The translations under genes and the position numbers were made by a program. The notes under the pieces are model-generated. The model was not told the DNA's origin and ran no database searches. It saw only the letters and a list, made by a program, of their open reading frames with translations. Positions 1-5,195 of a stretch of DNA of 5,408 bases are shown here, one piece after another (positions within the stretch are counted from its first letter, which is position 1; each line of letters starts with the position of its first letter). Location of the stretch: assembly GCA_002494895.1 (NCBI GenBank), contig DADA01000111.1, positions 1 through 5,408 of the forward strand, read 5' to 3'. The stretch is from Nitrososphaera sp. UBA210. GTDB lineage: Archaea > Thermoproteota > Nitrososphaeria > Nitrososphaerales > Nitrososphaeraceae.

Positions 1-1
1 C

Positions 2-2167
2 GAAAAAGCCGAGTTTGCGATTACGGTTGGGCCGGAAGAAAACGGCAGAAAGGTTCCCGTATACGACATTGCGTGCATCGACAACAGACCTGGCAACACG
101 CTGTGCCAACAGTGGAAACCAGTGAGCGGTGGATTTGAAGCAGAGGTGGAGATCGTTTACGGGGCAGACCCCAGCCAGCCTCTGTTCCGGGGCGCGGAAC
201 ATCACCAGGGTTCTTTTGTCAGGCAGGACGATGCGGCACTAATCTACCAGAACAGCTACAAGGCGATGAAATATTTCGAATCGATACAGGGAACAGTCGG
301 GATGGCACTCGATCCAGTGATTATCGATATTGGTGATACTGCATCTGACTTATGCAAAGATGAGAACGGGAACAAGGATAACGCTTTCTTTGATGATGCT
401 GCTACACCTACCTTCGGCGGTCTGGGGACCTACCTCGAGAGGGCTGAGGCCAAGGGAGGCACCGTAACCATATGCGAAATCACAAGCTCTAGGCATCAGG
501 AAGACGCGCCCATGAATAGGGAATGGCACGAGCTCGGGCATTATTTGCAGTCGGACATGTACCGCAATAGCGACACCACAATTCCTGGGAGAGGGACCAA
601 TCACGCGGGCTACTCGAATCCGAGCACCAATGATTCCCTTGTTGAAGGCTTTGCATCATTCGTGGCCATGCTCATAAAGGAACATCACGAAGGTTCCGAG
701 ATGGATCCCGTGTATCCCGTCGGTGACTCAAGGTACTACCTCGAACAAGATTACAAAGTTTGGGGAGAGAACGTTGAATTACTCAAACATGAGGATGAAA
801 CCATAGAAGCCAAGTATTATCCCGAGCGTGATAGCGACGAAGAATTTGCAGTAGCTGGAATATTGTGGGACCTGCATGATAGGGGCAGAGAAGTGCATGT
901 GAGCCACAGAGCCGGCATCAACTCGGATCTCTCGGACTGGTCGGTCGCGCTGTCAAAAGTATATCCCACTCCGACAGACCAGGTTGCACTTGATGGCGGA
1001 AAAATTATCGGAAACATTGCCGCAAGAGAGCCCTTGAGCGTTGCTGACCTGTACAACGCATTCAGAGGCGATGTATCCCAAGCAGACCTTGACATGATAT
1101 TCGTAAGCCATGGAGCGTTTGCAGACACCGCCGCCCGTGATCTTGTTCATGACGCATCGGAAACAATAGGTTCTACAGGGTCTGTTTCGGAACCAGCCAG
1201 GCCAAACAGGATGAAGTTCTTGCCTTCGATTCCCGGCTCGAACATCGTTGCAGACAAAGATGGAATGTTTGCAATCAATATTGTCCACGACGAGCCTTAT
1301 GGCAATTACGATTTTTCGTATGAAGTAAATATGACGGCGGGCGCGCCAACATATTTCATAATGCCGCCTTCATACTATCCGTCTACGGCAGTGTTTGACC
1401 AGATATCGCCTTCTGACGGAAAAGTGTTGGCCCCTAATGTTCTGACAATTGACAGCGACGAATATTGGAAGTACATACATTCCACTCCTGCTCTCGGGAA
1501 TGTTTTCAAGACTATTGCTGCGGTGGAGACCGGAGCTGCCTCGCCGGCAGGCACGCCTCCTATAGGGGACCAGAGCAGTCCTCCTCAATCGGGATGTCTC
1601 ATTGCAACGGCCGCTTTTGGCAGCGAGCTTGCCCCACAGGTGCAATTCCTGCGCGATTTCAGGGACAACCGCATACTGCAGACAAGCTCTGGCGCCAACT
1701 TTATGGCTGCGTTTAACAGCTGGTACTATTCCTTCAGCCCCGCGATTGCAGATTATGAAAGAGGGCAGCCGTGGCTCCAGCAAACCGTGAGAATCGCGAT
1801 CTACCCGCTCCTCGGAATACTGCAGCTATCTGAAACAACTTATTCCGCACTTCCAGGAGAATACGGATCGCTTGCCGCTGGCATGGTTGCAAGTTCGCTG
1901 ATAGGCGCTGCGTACGTCACACCCCTTGCGTTGTTGGTTCGCAGAGTATGGAAATACGAGCTCGGCCCGCGGCTCGCTTTTGCTGTAGTCGCTGTTCTTG
2001 CTGCATCCGTGGTATTCTCACTTGCAGCTGCCAACAATGCTGCTCTCATGGTGACGACGTCCTTGCTGGTGGTGTCAACGCTAGTTGTAGCGGCAGCGCA
2101 ATCCGCAAACGCACTTACAAGACTGGCTGGCAGACGGCACCGTGAAAATCACGAGGATAGCAAATAG
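2..2167 (+). CDS. Zinc-metalloprotease-like protein with C-terminal CFI-box-CTERM membrane anchor (5' partial)
   Basis: The frame is open from the first bases, so the N-terminus, including any signal peptide, lies outside the window; 721 residues are visible. Numbering from the edge, H176-E-L-G-H180 is a HExxH zinc motif, and E215 in a VEGFASF stretch is the likely third ligand, as in gluzincins such as fungalysin-like enzymes. A GILWDLHD motif (W289) and an IFVSHGAF stretch (H370) follow, both features I associate with large extracellular proteases of this kind. A beta-rich linker (about 395-520) leads to the CFI-box-CTERM domain beginning at C532. Hydrophobic helices lie at about 622-645, 658-678 and 679-700, and a short basic tail ends the protein. 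It is probably a surface protease with its catalytic part outside the cell. Peptidase activity and substrate are inferred. The exact peptidase family is uncertain; the thaumarchaeal CFI-box domain is the firmer call. Confidence 0.85.
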   Translation, partial: EKAEFAITVGPEENGRKVPVYDIACIDNRPGNTLCQQWKPVSGGFEAEVEIVYGADPSQPLFRGAEHHQGSFVRQDDAALIYQNSYKAMKYFESIQGTVGMALDPVIIDIGDTASDLCKDENGNKDNAFFDDAATPTFGGLGTYLERAEAKGGTVTICEITSSRHQEDAPMNREWHELGHYLQSDMYRNSDTTIPGRGTNHAGYSNPSTNDSLVEGFASFVAMLIKEHHEGSEMDPVYPVGDSRYYLEQDYKVWGENVELLKHEDETIEAKYYPERDSDEEFAVAGILWDLHDRGREVHVSHRAGINSDLSDWSVALSKVYPTPTDQVALDGGKIIGNIAAREPLSVADLYNAFRGDVSQADLDMIFVSHGAFADTAARDLVHDASETIGSTGSVSEPARPNRMKFLPSIPGSNIVADKDGMFAINIVHDEPYGNYDFSYEVNMTAGAPTYFIMPPSYYPSTAVFDQISPSDGKVLAPNVLTIDSDEYWKYIHSTPALGNVFKTIAAVETGAASPAGTPPIGDQSSPPQSGCLIATAAFGSELAPQVQFLRDFRDNRILQTSSGANFMAAFNSWYYSFSPAIADYERGQPWLQQTVRIAIYPLLGILQLSETTYSALPGEYGSLAAGMVASSLIGAAYVTPLALLVRRVWKYELGPRLAFAVVAVLAASVVFSLAAANNAALMVTTSLLVVSTLVVAAAQSANALTRLAGRRHRENHEDSK

Positions 2168-2236
2168 CACTCCTTTCTTGCATAGCTGGAAACGTTTTTG
2201 CTGATCGGCTGGTAAAGCATCACGCTTTATGGTCGC

Positions 2237-2256
2237 AAAAAACCGTTCGGTCGGTT
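2237..2256 (-). terminator. Probable leftward intrinsic terminator
   Basis: Read on the minus strand, AACCG, a 6-base loop and CGGTT form a perfect 5-bp stem running straight into a run of six T (A6 at 2237-2242 on the plus strand). This would stop minus-strand transcripts before they enter the large convergent gene ending at 2167. The only visible minus-strand gene upstream ends at 2646, about 390 bases away, so its 3' UTR would be long. Confidence 0.4.
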
Positions 2257-2268
2257 GACGGCGTCAAC
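2254..2268. repeat. 15-base perfect palindrome GTTGACG-G-CGTCAAC
   Basis: Seven-base arms flank a single central G. The left arm shares bases 2254-2256 with the neighbouring AACCG/CGGTT hairpin, so the two structures would compete in RNA. The one-base centre suits a dimeric protein binding site better than an RNA hairpin. No downstream start codon opens a substantial reading frame nearby. Confidence 0.5.
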
Positions 2269-2445
2269 ACATGTTATGATCAAACACCTTATTTCAGAGG
2301 TGAGCTGGTCAGAGTCGTTATCTCGCAAGATTTGACTTTCTGTACGGGCCACGAGTTCGTCTACGCGATTTCTTTTTCCTGCTTTCACGCTTCAACAATA
2401 CATCTTCGTCGGCCGTCAATACATATTAGGAAATGAAGGTCCGCT

Positions 2446-2456
2446 GATATATTTTA
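2446..2456 (+). promoter_or_regulatory. Orphan TATA box
   Basis: The AT-rich run GATATATTTTA resembles an archaeal TATA box and predicts a transcript start near 2478-2480. No long frame follows. A TTG at 2479 opens a 30-codon arginine-rich frame ending at TAA 2569-2571. The promoter could serve that micro-ORF or a non-coding RNA, or be chance AT-richness. Confidence 0.35.
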
Positions 2457-2645
2457 GTACTGTCCTATCCGTGCTGCATTGCCATTATGGAAACGGAGGA
2501 GGTTTCTTGACAGGGATGCGTCGCATACTATTATCGTGAAAAGGGCGCACCACAGGTCGCTCGGCGTATAAAGTGTTTTCAGGCTCTGTCAGGACGAACC
2601 TTCAAATCCAGGGCAAACTGCACTTACGCGACTGGGCTCGAACAA

Positions 2646-2897
2646 CTACATTTTCTTGCCGGTATTGAGGTGCCTTGCGATTGCGGCCTTTCCCGCATCT
2701 GTTACGTCAGATTCAGTTGCTTCATCATCGCTTTCCTTAAGCCACTTGATCTGCTTCGTGAATTCAATACAGCCCCGAACAAGAGCCTTGTCGCCATCAC
2801 ACAATGCCACAATCTGTTCAATCGTCTTTCCTTCTAGTATTCTTTCCAAGATATAGACACTCTTTTCAAGTGCTGACAAGCGCTTGAAGTTGAACAT
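2646..2897 (-). CDS. Small helical protein, possible winged-helix-like fold
   Basis: This 83-residue protein starts at ATG 2897-2895, about 30 bases downstream of a TATA-like TAAATA, and ends with a lysine-rich tail. It is soluble, with no signal peptide, membrane segment or cysteine cluster. The N-terminal half (about residues 7-30) is a charged helix. Residues 25-53 (KTIEQIVALCDGD, then an EFTKQIKWLKE stretch) read like the helix-turn-helix half of a winged-helix domain, with an 'E-Q-I-V' helix and a closing 'I-K-W-L'. An acidic linker and a VTDAGKAAI segment follow, the latter resembling the 'lT..Gk..i' wing end of such domains. It is monocistronic and converges on the large upstream gene. 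A DNA-binding role is inferred only; I do not recognise a named family. Confidence 0.65.
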   Translation of the reverse strand: MFNFKRLSALEKSVYILERILEGKTIEQIVALCDGDKALVRGCIEFTKQIKWLKESDDEATESDVTDAGKAAIARHLNTGKKM

Positions 2898-2926
2898 CGC
2901 ATTTCAATAACAATTGATTCTAATGG

Positions 2927-2932
2927 TATTTA
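2927..2932 (-). promoter_or_regulatory. TATA box of the 2646-2897 gene
   Basis: On the minus strand TAAATA lies 30-35 bases before the ATG at 2897. This predicts a transcript start about 6-8 bases before the start codon, consistent with short-leader archaeal transcription. Confidence 0.45.
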
Positions 2933-3252
2933 GTCAGATGCTAAGGTCATTACGTCACTAACGCTCCCATTAGATAAGGAACCGGGCAAGAACCCTCTAG
3001 TGAAATTCCCTATTGGATTGTGTGGTTTTCGGTTCATCCACTTTCAACCGCGCCTATCACCAGCTGTGGCTCCCCGCCCGCTAGGGCGTGAGCGTGGGCA
3101 TTGTTTTCGACATGCTTTTCGACGTGCAATCAAGTCGCCAGATGTCATGGGGCCAAGTCAAAGCCCGGCTTTCCTGCACGCAGTGACGCATACGTCTTGA
3201 TCGGATAGCATGAGGTCAAGAAGAACTTTCTTCTCAAGAACATTCGTGTCTG

Positions 3253-3260
3253 CTTTTATG
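3253..3260 (+). promoter_or_regulatory. TATA box of the DUF1259 gene
   Basis: CTTTTATG is centred about 26 bases before the ATG at 3283, the expected spacing for a leaderless archaeal transcript beginning at that codon. It therefore favours 3283 over the in-frame ATGs at 3210 and 3258, which lie upstream of or inside the box. Confidence 0.5.
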
Positions 3261-3282
3261 AGACATCGAATGTTGTTGTCCA

Positions 3283-3884
3283 ATGACAGAGAGAATGAAC
3301 CTTTTTCTCGCAACTGCCGTAATCGGTGCCGTGCTTGCGTCGGCTTGACCGCAATTGTGCCAGCAATAGGCCAGGCAGGAGACGAGATATTAAGCGAGGC
3401 GAATACCACAGCTACGACTTCGGGCAACATAACTAGTCCCGATTTCATTGGTGACAATGGCACTCTCGACTGTGCAGCGATAGCTTCTGAGCTTGGAGGC
3501 ATAGCCGTGCCGAATGGTGCTGTCTGTGATGTAGTAGTCGTGCGACAAGCCCCAACAGTAGTCGGACACAACAACATAACTATGAATCAGTTCGCGCTGA
3601 TGAATAGTGTGTTGGAATTCTTGCCGGTAATGAATGACACAACAGGTATGACTGACGTTTACGTGATGGGAGACTTTGCTCTTCTGGAAACAGAAATGAA
3701 TCCGGTATTGCAGGTCGTCAGTGCAAACAACTGGACTGTTACTGGAGTACACAACCACATGATAAACGAGACGCCCAAGATGTCTTTCATGCATTGGGAA
3801 GTTCACGGTGAGATAGGCACCATAATCGAGAACGCAAACGAAGCGTTCGCGGCAACTTCGATAAAGGGAGAGGTAATCGTTTAA
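3283..3884 (+). CDS. Secreted LppY/LpqO-like (DUF1259) protein, with a frameshift in the signal peptide
   Basis: The domain is clear from about 3460 to 3866: an LDCAAIASELGG start, a VMGDFALLETEMNPVL stretch, HNHM (3750-3761) and MHWEVHG (3789-3809). This matches the DUF1259/LppY-LpqO pattern of a GD..L.E.E.NPV motif, an H-N-H and an M-H...HG. Its function is unknown; the histidines hint at metal or ligand binding. The domain frame extends back to an ATG at 3210, but its first 45 codons are Arg/Cys-rich and look non-coding. ATG 3283, placed ideally for the TATA box, begins MTERMNLFLATAVIGAVLASA in another frame and hits TGA at 3346. Adding one T near 3345 joins the frames as ...LASALTAIVPAIGQAG, a good signal peptide, and gives a 200-residue protein. 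This is either a sequencing error or a recent inactivating deletion. An asparagine- and threonine-rich spacer precedes the domain, typical of an exported archaeal protein. Confidence 0.75.
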
Positions 3885-3898
3885 CCTCACCTTTTTTT
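3870..3898 (+). terminator. Terminator of the DUF1259 gene
   Basis: A stem GAGGT (3870-3874) / ACCTC (3884-3888), extended inward by AA/TT with a bulged A, overlaps the stop codon and is followed by seven T at 3892-3898. An oligo-T run just after a stop is the usual archaeal termination signal. Confidence 0.6.
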
Positions 3899-3921
3899 CT
3901 ATAATCCTGGTATCTGTGCTC

Positions 3922-4013
3922 TAGCGGCGCATTCTACTTTTGGTGATTGTCCATAAGTCGCTGAAGTTCGGTTTCGTCTTAACTGCCGGTCATGGCAGTG
4001 ATTAGCGCCGCTA
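3922..4013. repeat. Perfect 9-bp inverted repeat enclosing a nested hairpin
   Basis: TAGCGGCGC (3922-3930) and its exact reverse complement GCGCCGCTA (4005-4013) lie 74 bases apart. Inside is a 6-bp hairpin, ACTGCC (3982-3987) and GGCAGT (3994-3999) with a 6-base loop. The whole could fold as a closed RNA domain or be the ends of a tiny mobile element. I see no matching direct repeats at its flanks. A TATA-like CTATAAT lies at 3899-3905. Confidence 0.5.
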
Positions 4014-4014
4014 T

Positions 4015-4236
4015 GTGACGAATGAAGTACACTACTACGACCTTCAGAAATCAATAGAGTACAAGCTCTTCAAGGCAGATAACCAATCGATGAAAAGAGA
4101 CAGAATGGATCTAATCATAGAAATACTGGCCGCCGTAAGGGAGCCGGTGAAGACACATCTTTTGTTTCACACCAACATGAACTGGACCGTCGTCAACCTT
4201 CCTGAATATCAACAACATTCAAATAAAAAGGATTAG
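4015..4236 (+). CDS. Winged-helix regulator-like protein, C-terminus lost by frameshift
   Basis: The frame runs from GTG 4015 to TAG 4234-4236 (73 residues). ATG 4090 is an alternative start that puts MKRDRMDLIIEILAAV at the N-terminus, as is usual for small archaeal winged-helix proteins of the HTH_45 type; the codons before it nevertheless look coding. Residues 26-62 fit the first helices and recognition helix (RDRMDLIIEIL, KTHLLFHTNMNWTVVN). After that the sequence turns into a Q/K-rich tail of 12 residues and stops, before the third helix and wing. The missing part is readable in the +1 frame from about 4196 (FLNI..., then RLNLVEGFALLEANIS). This looks like a broken transcription factor. 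The family call rests on pattern memory, not on an alignment. Confidence 0.5.
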   Translation: MTNEVHYYDLQKSIEYKLFKADNQSMKRDRMDLIIEILAAVREPVKTHLLFHTNMNWTVVNLPEYQQHSNKKD

Positions 4237-4290
4237 CGGACGCTTGAATCTGGTCGAGGGGTTCGCCTTGCTCGAGGCAAACATCAGTCA
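4196..4290 (+). pseudogene. Frameshifted C-terminal remnant of the winged-helix regulator
   Basis: In the frame +1 to the 4015 frame, translation from about 4196 gives TFLNINNIQIKRISG, then RLNLVEGFALLEANIS. The pattern F-L-N-I ... I-K-R ... L-V-E-G-F-A-L-L-E resembles the end of a winged-helix domain, where a wing strand is followed by a '(T)EKGxxLLE' helix. The same frame reads without a stop into the LEA-like gene at 4328, which makes a TTG at 4244 look like a start for an 87-residue protein. I think that extension belongs to the remnant. Confidence 0.4.
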
Positions 4291-4293
4291 GCG

Positions 4294-4300
4294 TAATATA
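4294..4300 (+). promoter_or_regulatory. TATA box of the LEA-like gene
   Basis: TAATATA is centred about 31 bases before the ATG at 4328, predicting a leader of about 5 bases. This supports 4328 as the start over the in-frame TTG at 4244. Confidence 0.4.
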
Positions 4301-4327
4301 CGAGATCATTGCAGTGTTTTGCTGTAC

Positions 4328-4507
4328 ATGGGATTTCTAAAAAAGCTCAAGGAGACCACCGAAAGGGCAGTCGACAAAGGGGCCGAGCTTGGCAAGAAGG
4401 GCATTGAGAAGGGCGCAGAGGTCGGCACCAAAGCCTATGATAGTGCGAAAGAAGCTGCGGATAAAGGCCGCAATAAAGCCAGAGAAGAGAAAAACGACAA
4501 GAAATAG
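4328..4507 (+). CDS. Small LEA-like protein with 11-residue repeats
   Basis: From ATG 4328 this is a 59-residue, very hydrophilic, lysine-, glutamate- and alanine-rich protein with no cysteine, tryptophan or proline. After MGFLK it falls into 11-residue units: KLKETTERAVD (6-16), KGAELGKKGIE (17-27), KGAEVGTKAYD (28-38), SAKEAADKGRN (39-49), then KAREEKNDKK. The period of 11 with K/D/E at fixed places is the hallmark of group-3 LEA-type proteins, which are disordered in solution, form amphipathic helices on drying or at membranes, and are linked to desiccation or stress protection. A stress role here is inferred. An in-frame TTG at 4244 would add 28 residues, but these look like the remnant of the broken regulator upstream. 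It probably has its own promoter. Confidence 0.7.
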   Translation: MGFLKKLKETTERAVDKGAELGKKGIEKGAEVGTKAYDSAKEAADKGRNKAREEKNDKK

Positions 4508-4531
4508 CTTAGCAGAGTTCCCTGGATCTGG

Positions 4532-4551
4532 TGTATGTCCTTGTACATACA
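4532..4551. promoter_or_regulatory. Palindrome TGTATGT-N6-ACATACA, operator candidate or terminator
   Basis: Perfect 7-base arms (4532-4538 and 4545-4551) surround CCTTGT. The site sits 9 bases upstream of the TATA box at 4561, at about -40 to -59 from the predicted transcript start at 4591, a usual place for an archaeal activator or repressor. It also lies 24 bases after the LEA-like stop codon and could instead form a hairpin ending that transcript, although no T run follows immediately. Confidence 0.45.
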
Positions 4552-4560
4552 GATTATTGC

Positions 4561-4566
4561 TTTTAA
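4561..4566 (+). promoter_or_regulatory. TATA box of the 4591 gene
   Basis: TTTTAA is centred 27 bases before the TTG at 4591, so transcription would begin at or next to the start codon. The layout repeats that of the DUF1259 gene (CTTTTA box, leaderless start). Confidence 0.5.
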
Positions 4567-4590
4567 CATGATTCCTTATTTCTTTGCTGG

Positions 4591-4869
4591 TTGCCCCAGT
4601 CGATAATCGAGACCTTCAAAGTGGAGGCTACGAACAGAGTGCTTGCGCGAATTGGCGATGAAATGTATGATGCATTGAAATTTGAACTTCAAAGGCTGTA
4701 CAAGATCGAGCTGGCTAAGGTGACTTCATTCAGCCTTGACGAATTGCATTTGGCGTTGCAAGACCTTCTTGGGCCTTACAGTGCACGGCTATTGATAAGA
4801 ACGATTTACGGCGAAATCGACAGGCTCGCGAAAGAAGCGCGTAAGATGGCAGTAGATGAAAATGAATAG
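4591..4869 (+). CDS. Hypothetical all-helical small protein
   Basis: The protein has 92 residues from a TTG start. No ATG or GTG lies between the upstream in-frame stop (TAA 4564-4566) and this TTG, and the TATA spacing fits leaderless initiation here; the next ATG is residue 25. The composition is that of a soluble helical bundle rich in charged and leucine residues. Helices are likely at about 4-28 (IIETFKVEATNRVLARIGDE), 24-44 (MYDALKFELQRLYKIELAK), 47-60 (SLDELHLALQDLLG) and 61-84 (ARLLIRTIYGEIDRLAKEA). There is no signal peptide, membrane segment, cysteine or recognisable catalytic motif. The well-kept helical pattern and codon choice point to a real gene. I do not recognise the family and assign no function; the possible operator just upstream suggests it is regulated. 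Confidence 0.7.
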   Translation: MPQSIIETFKVEATNRVLARIGDEMYDALKFELQRLYKIELAKVTSFSLDELHLALQDLLGPYSARLLIRTIYGEIDRLAKEARKMAVDENE

Positions 4870-4888
4870 AATACCTCATGGCCAGTCA

Positions 4889-4922
4889 CCTTAGTTTTGC
4901 CGAACTAGCGAAGGGAATTTTC
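4889..4922 (+). terminator. Possible terminator of the 4591 gene
   Basis: CCTTAGTT (4889-4896) pairs with AACT (4903-4906) and AAGG (4911-4914), with a 4-base bulge on the 3' side, and a T4 run follows at 4918-4921. It lies 20 bases after the TAG at 4867-4869. The imperfect stem and short T run make this tentative. Confidence 0.3.
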
Positions 4923-4945
4923 ATTCGTTAGTCTAATTATTTTGT

Positions 4946-5146
4946 GTGGCCTACTCTAATCGCCTGCTGGAAGTCATTTTCACGATGTTTGCTTCGCTCT
5001 TTGACATGGAGTCTATTGATAACAAGATCCTAGTAACAGCTGGAGGCGATCAGGTTGATGAACAGGCGAAGGATGAGTCGCTCTCAAGATCACTGCTTTC
5101 TCTTTGGGCAGAGCTAGGGATTCAAGACATCGAACAGATAGAATAA
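4946..5146 (+). CDS. Short hypothetical protein
   Basis: This frame codes for 66 residues from GTG 4946; ATG 4985 (residue 14) is the other plausible start. An AATTTT at 4916-4921 would suit a leaderless GTG start, while TAATTATT at 4934-4941 would suit the ATG with a leader of about 20 bases. The N-terminal third is an amphipathic hydrophobic helix (LLEVIFTMFASLFDME), the middle is polar, and the C-terminus is acidic (WAELGIQDIEQIE). It is too short and polar for a clear membrane protein, and I see no motif. It ends 49 bases from the end of the convergent minus-strand gene. I do not recognise it, and it may not be expressed. Confidence 0.45.
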   Translation: MAYSNRLLEVIFTMFASLFDMESIDNKILVTAGGDQVDEQAKDESLSRSLLSLWAELGIQDIEQIE

Positions 5147-5195
5147 GCACTCAGAACGGGCCGGCCTCCCGCCATAATCATCTGTAGATTCGAAT

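Larger units (their letters stand above)
2168..2645. other. Intergenic region between convergent genes
   Basis: I find no convincing protein gene in these 478 bases; stops are frequent in the frames I followed. It holds a T5 run at 2195-2199 that may end the upstream transcript, a small inverted repeat TAAAGC/GCTTTA (2213-2218 and 2224-2229), two overlapping palindromes at 2241-2268 and a strong TATA-like element at 2446-2456. No tRNA or other known RNA was recognised. Confidence 0.6.
2898..3282. other. Intergenic region between divergent genes
   Basis: It separates the minus-strand gene starting at 2897 from the secreted-protein gene starting at about 3283. It contains a promoter on each side (2927-2932 minus, 3253-3260 plus), a GC-rich patch around 3050-3100 with a 5-bp hairpin CGCCC-GCTA-GGGCG (3075-3088), and an AGAAGAA/TTCTTCT inverted repeat at 3219-3234. 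A 66-codon GTG frame at 3000-3200 has an unconvincing composition, and I do not call it. Confidence 0.55.

Noticed and set aside
1370..1783. 137-codon minus-strand frame inside the large protease gene
   Set aside because: It lies opposite the linker and CFI-box domain. Its Arg/Cys-rich composition is typical of an antisense shadow.
2600..2650. tRNA T-arm-like strings (CTTCAAATCC on plus, TGTTCGAGCCC on minus)
   Set aside because: Neither has the flanking 5-bp T stem, and no acceptor, D or anticodon arms can be built around them.
3000..3200. 66-codon GTG frame in the 2898-3282 gap
   Set aside because: The product is rich in Pro, Arg and His with no helical or hydrophobic pattern. No TATA box is suitably placed, and it crosses a GC-rich hairpin.
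3390..3890. 166-codon minus-strand frame opposite the DUF1259 gene
   Set aside because: The plus strand has a clear conserved domain here. The antisense product has a random, Cys/His/Tyr-rich composition and no motif, so it is a shadow frame.
3938..3995. Box C/D sRNA suggested by GGTGATTG and CTGA between the 9-bp repeats
   Set aside because: The C box differs from RUGAUGA at two places and no terminal D box CUGA follows at the right spacing.
4244..4327. TTG 4244 as the start of an 87-residue LEA-like protein
   Set aside because: The extra 28 residues resemble the end of the broken winged-helix protein, and a TATA box at 4294 lies inside the extension and points to ATG 4328.
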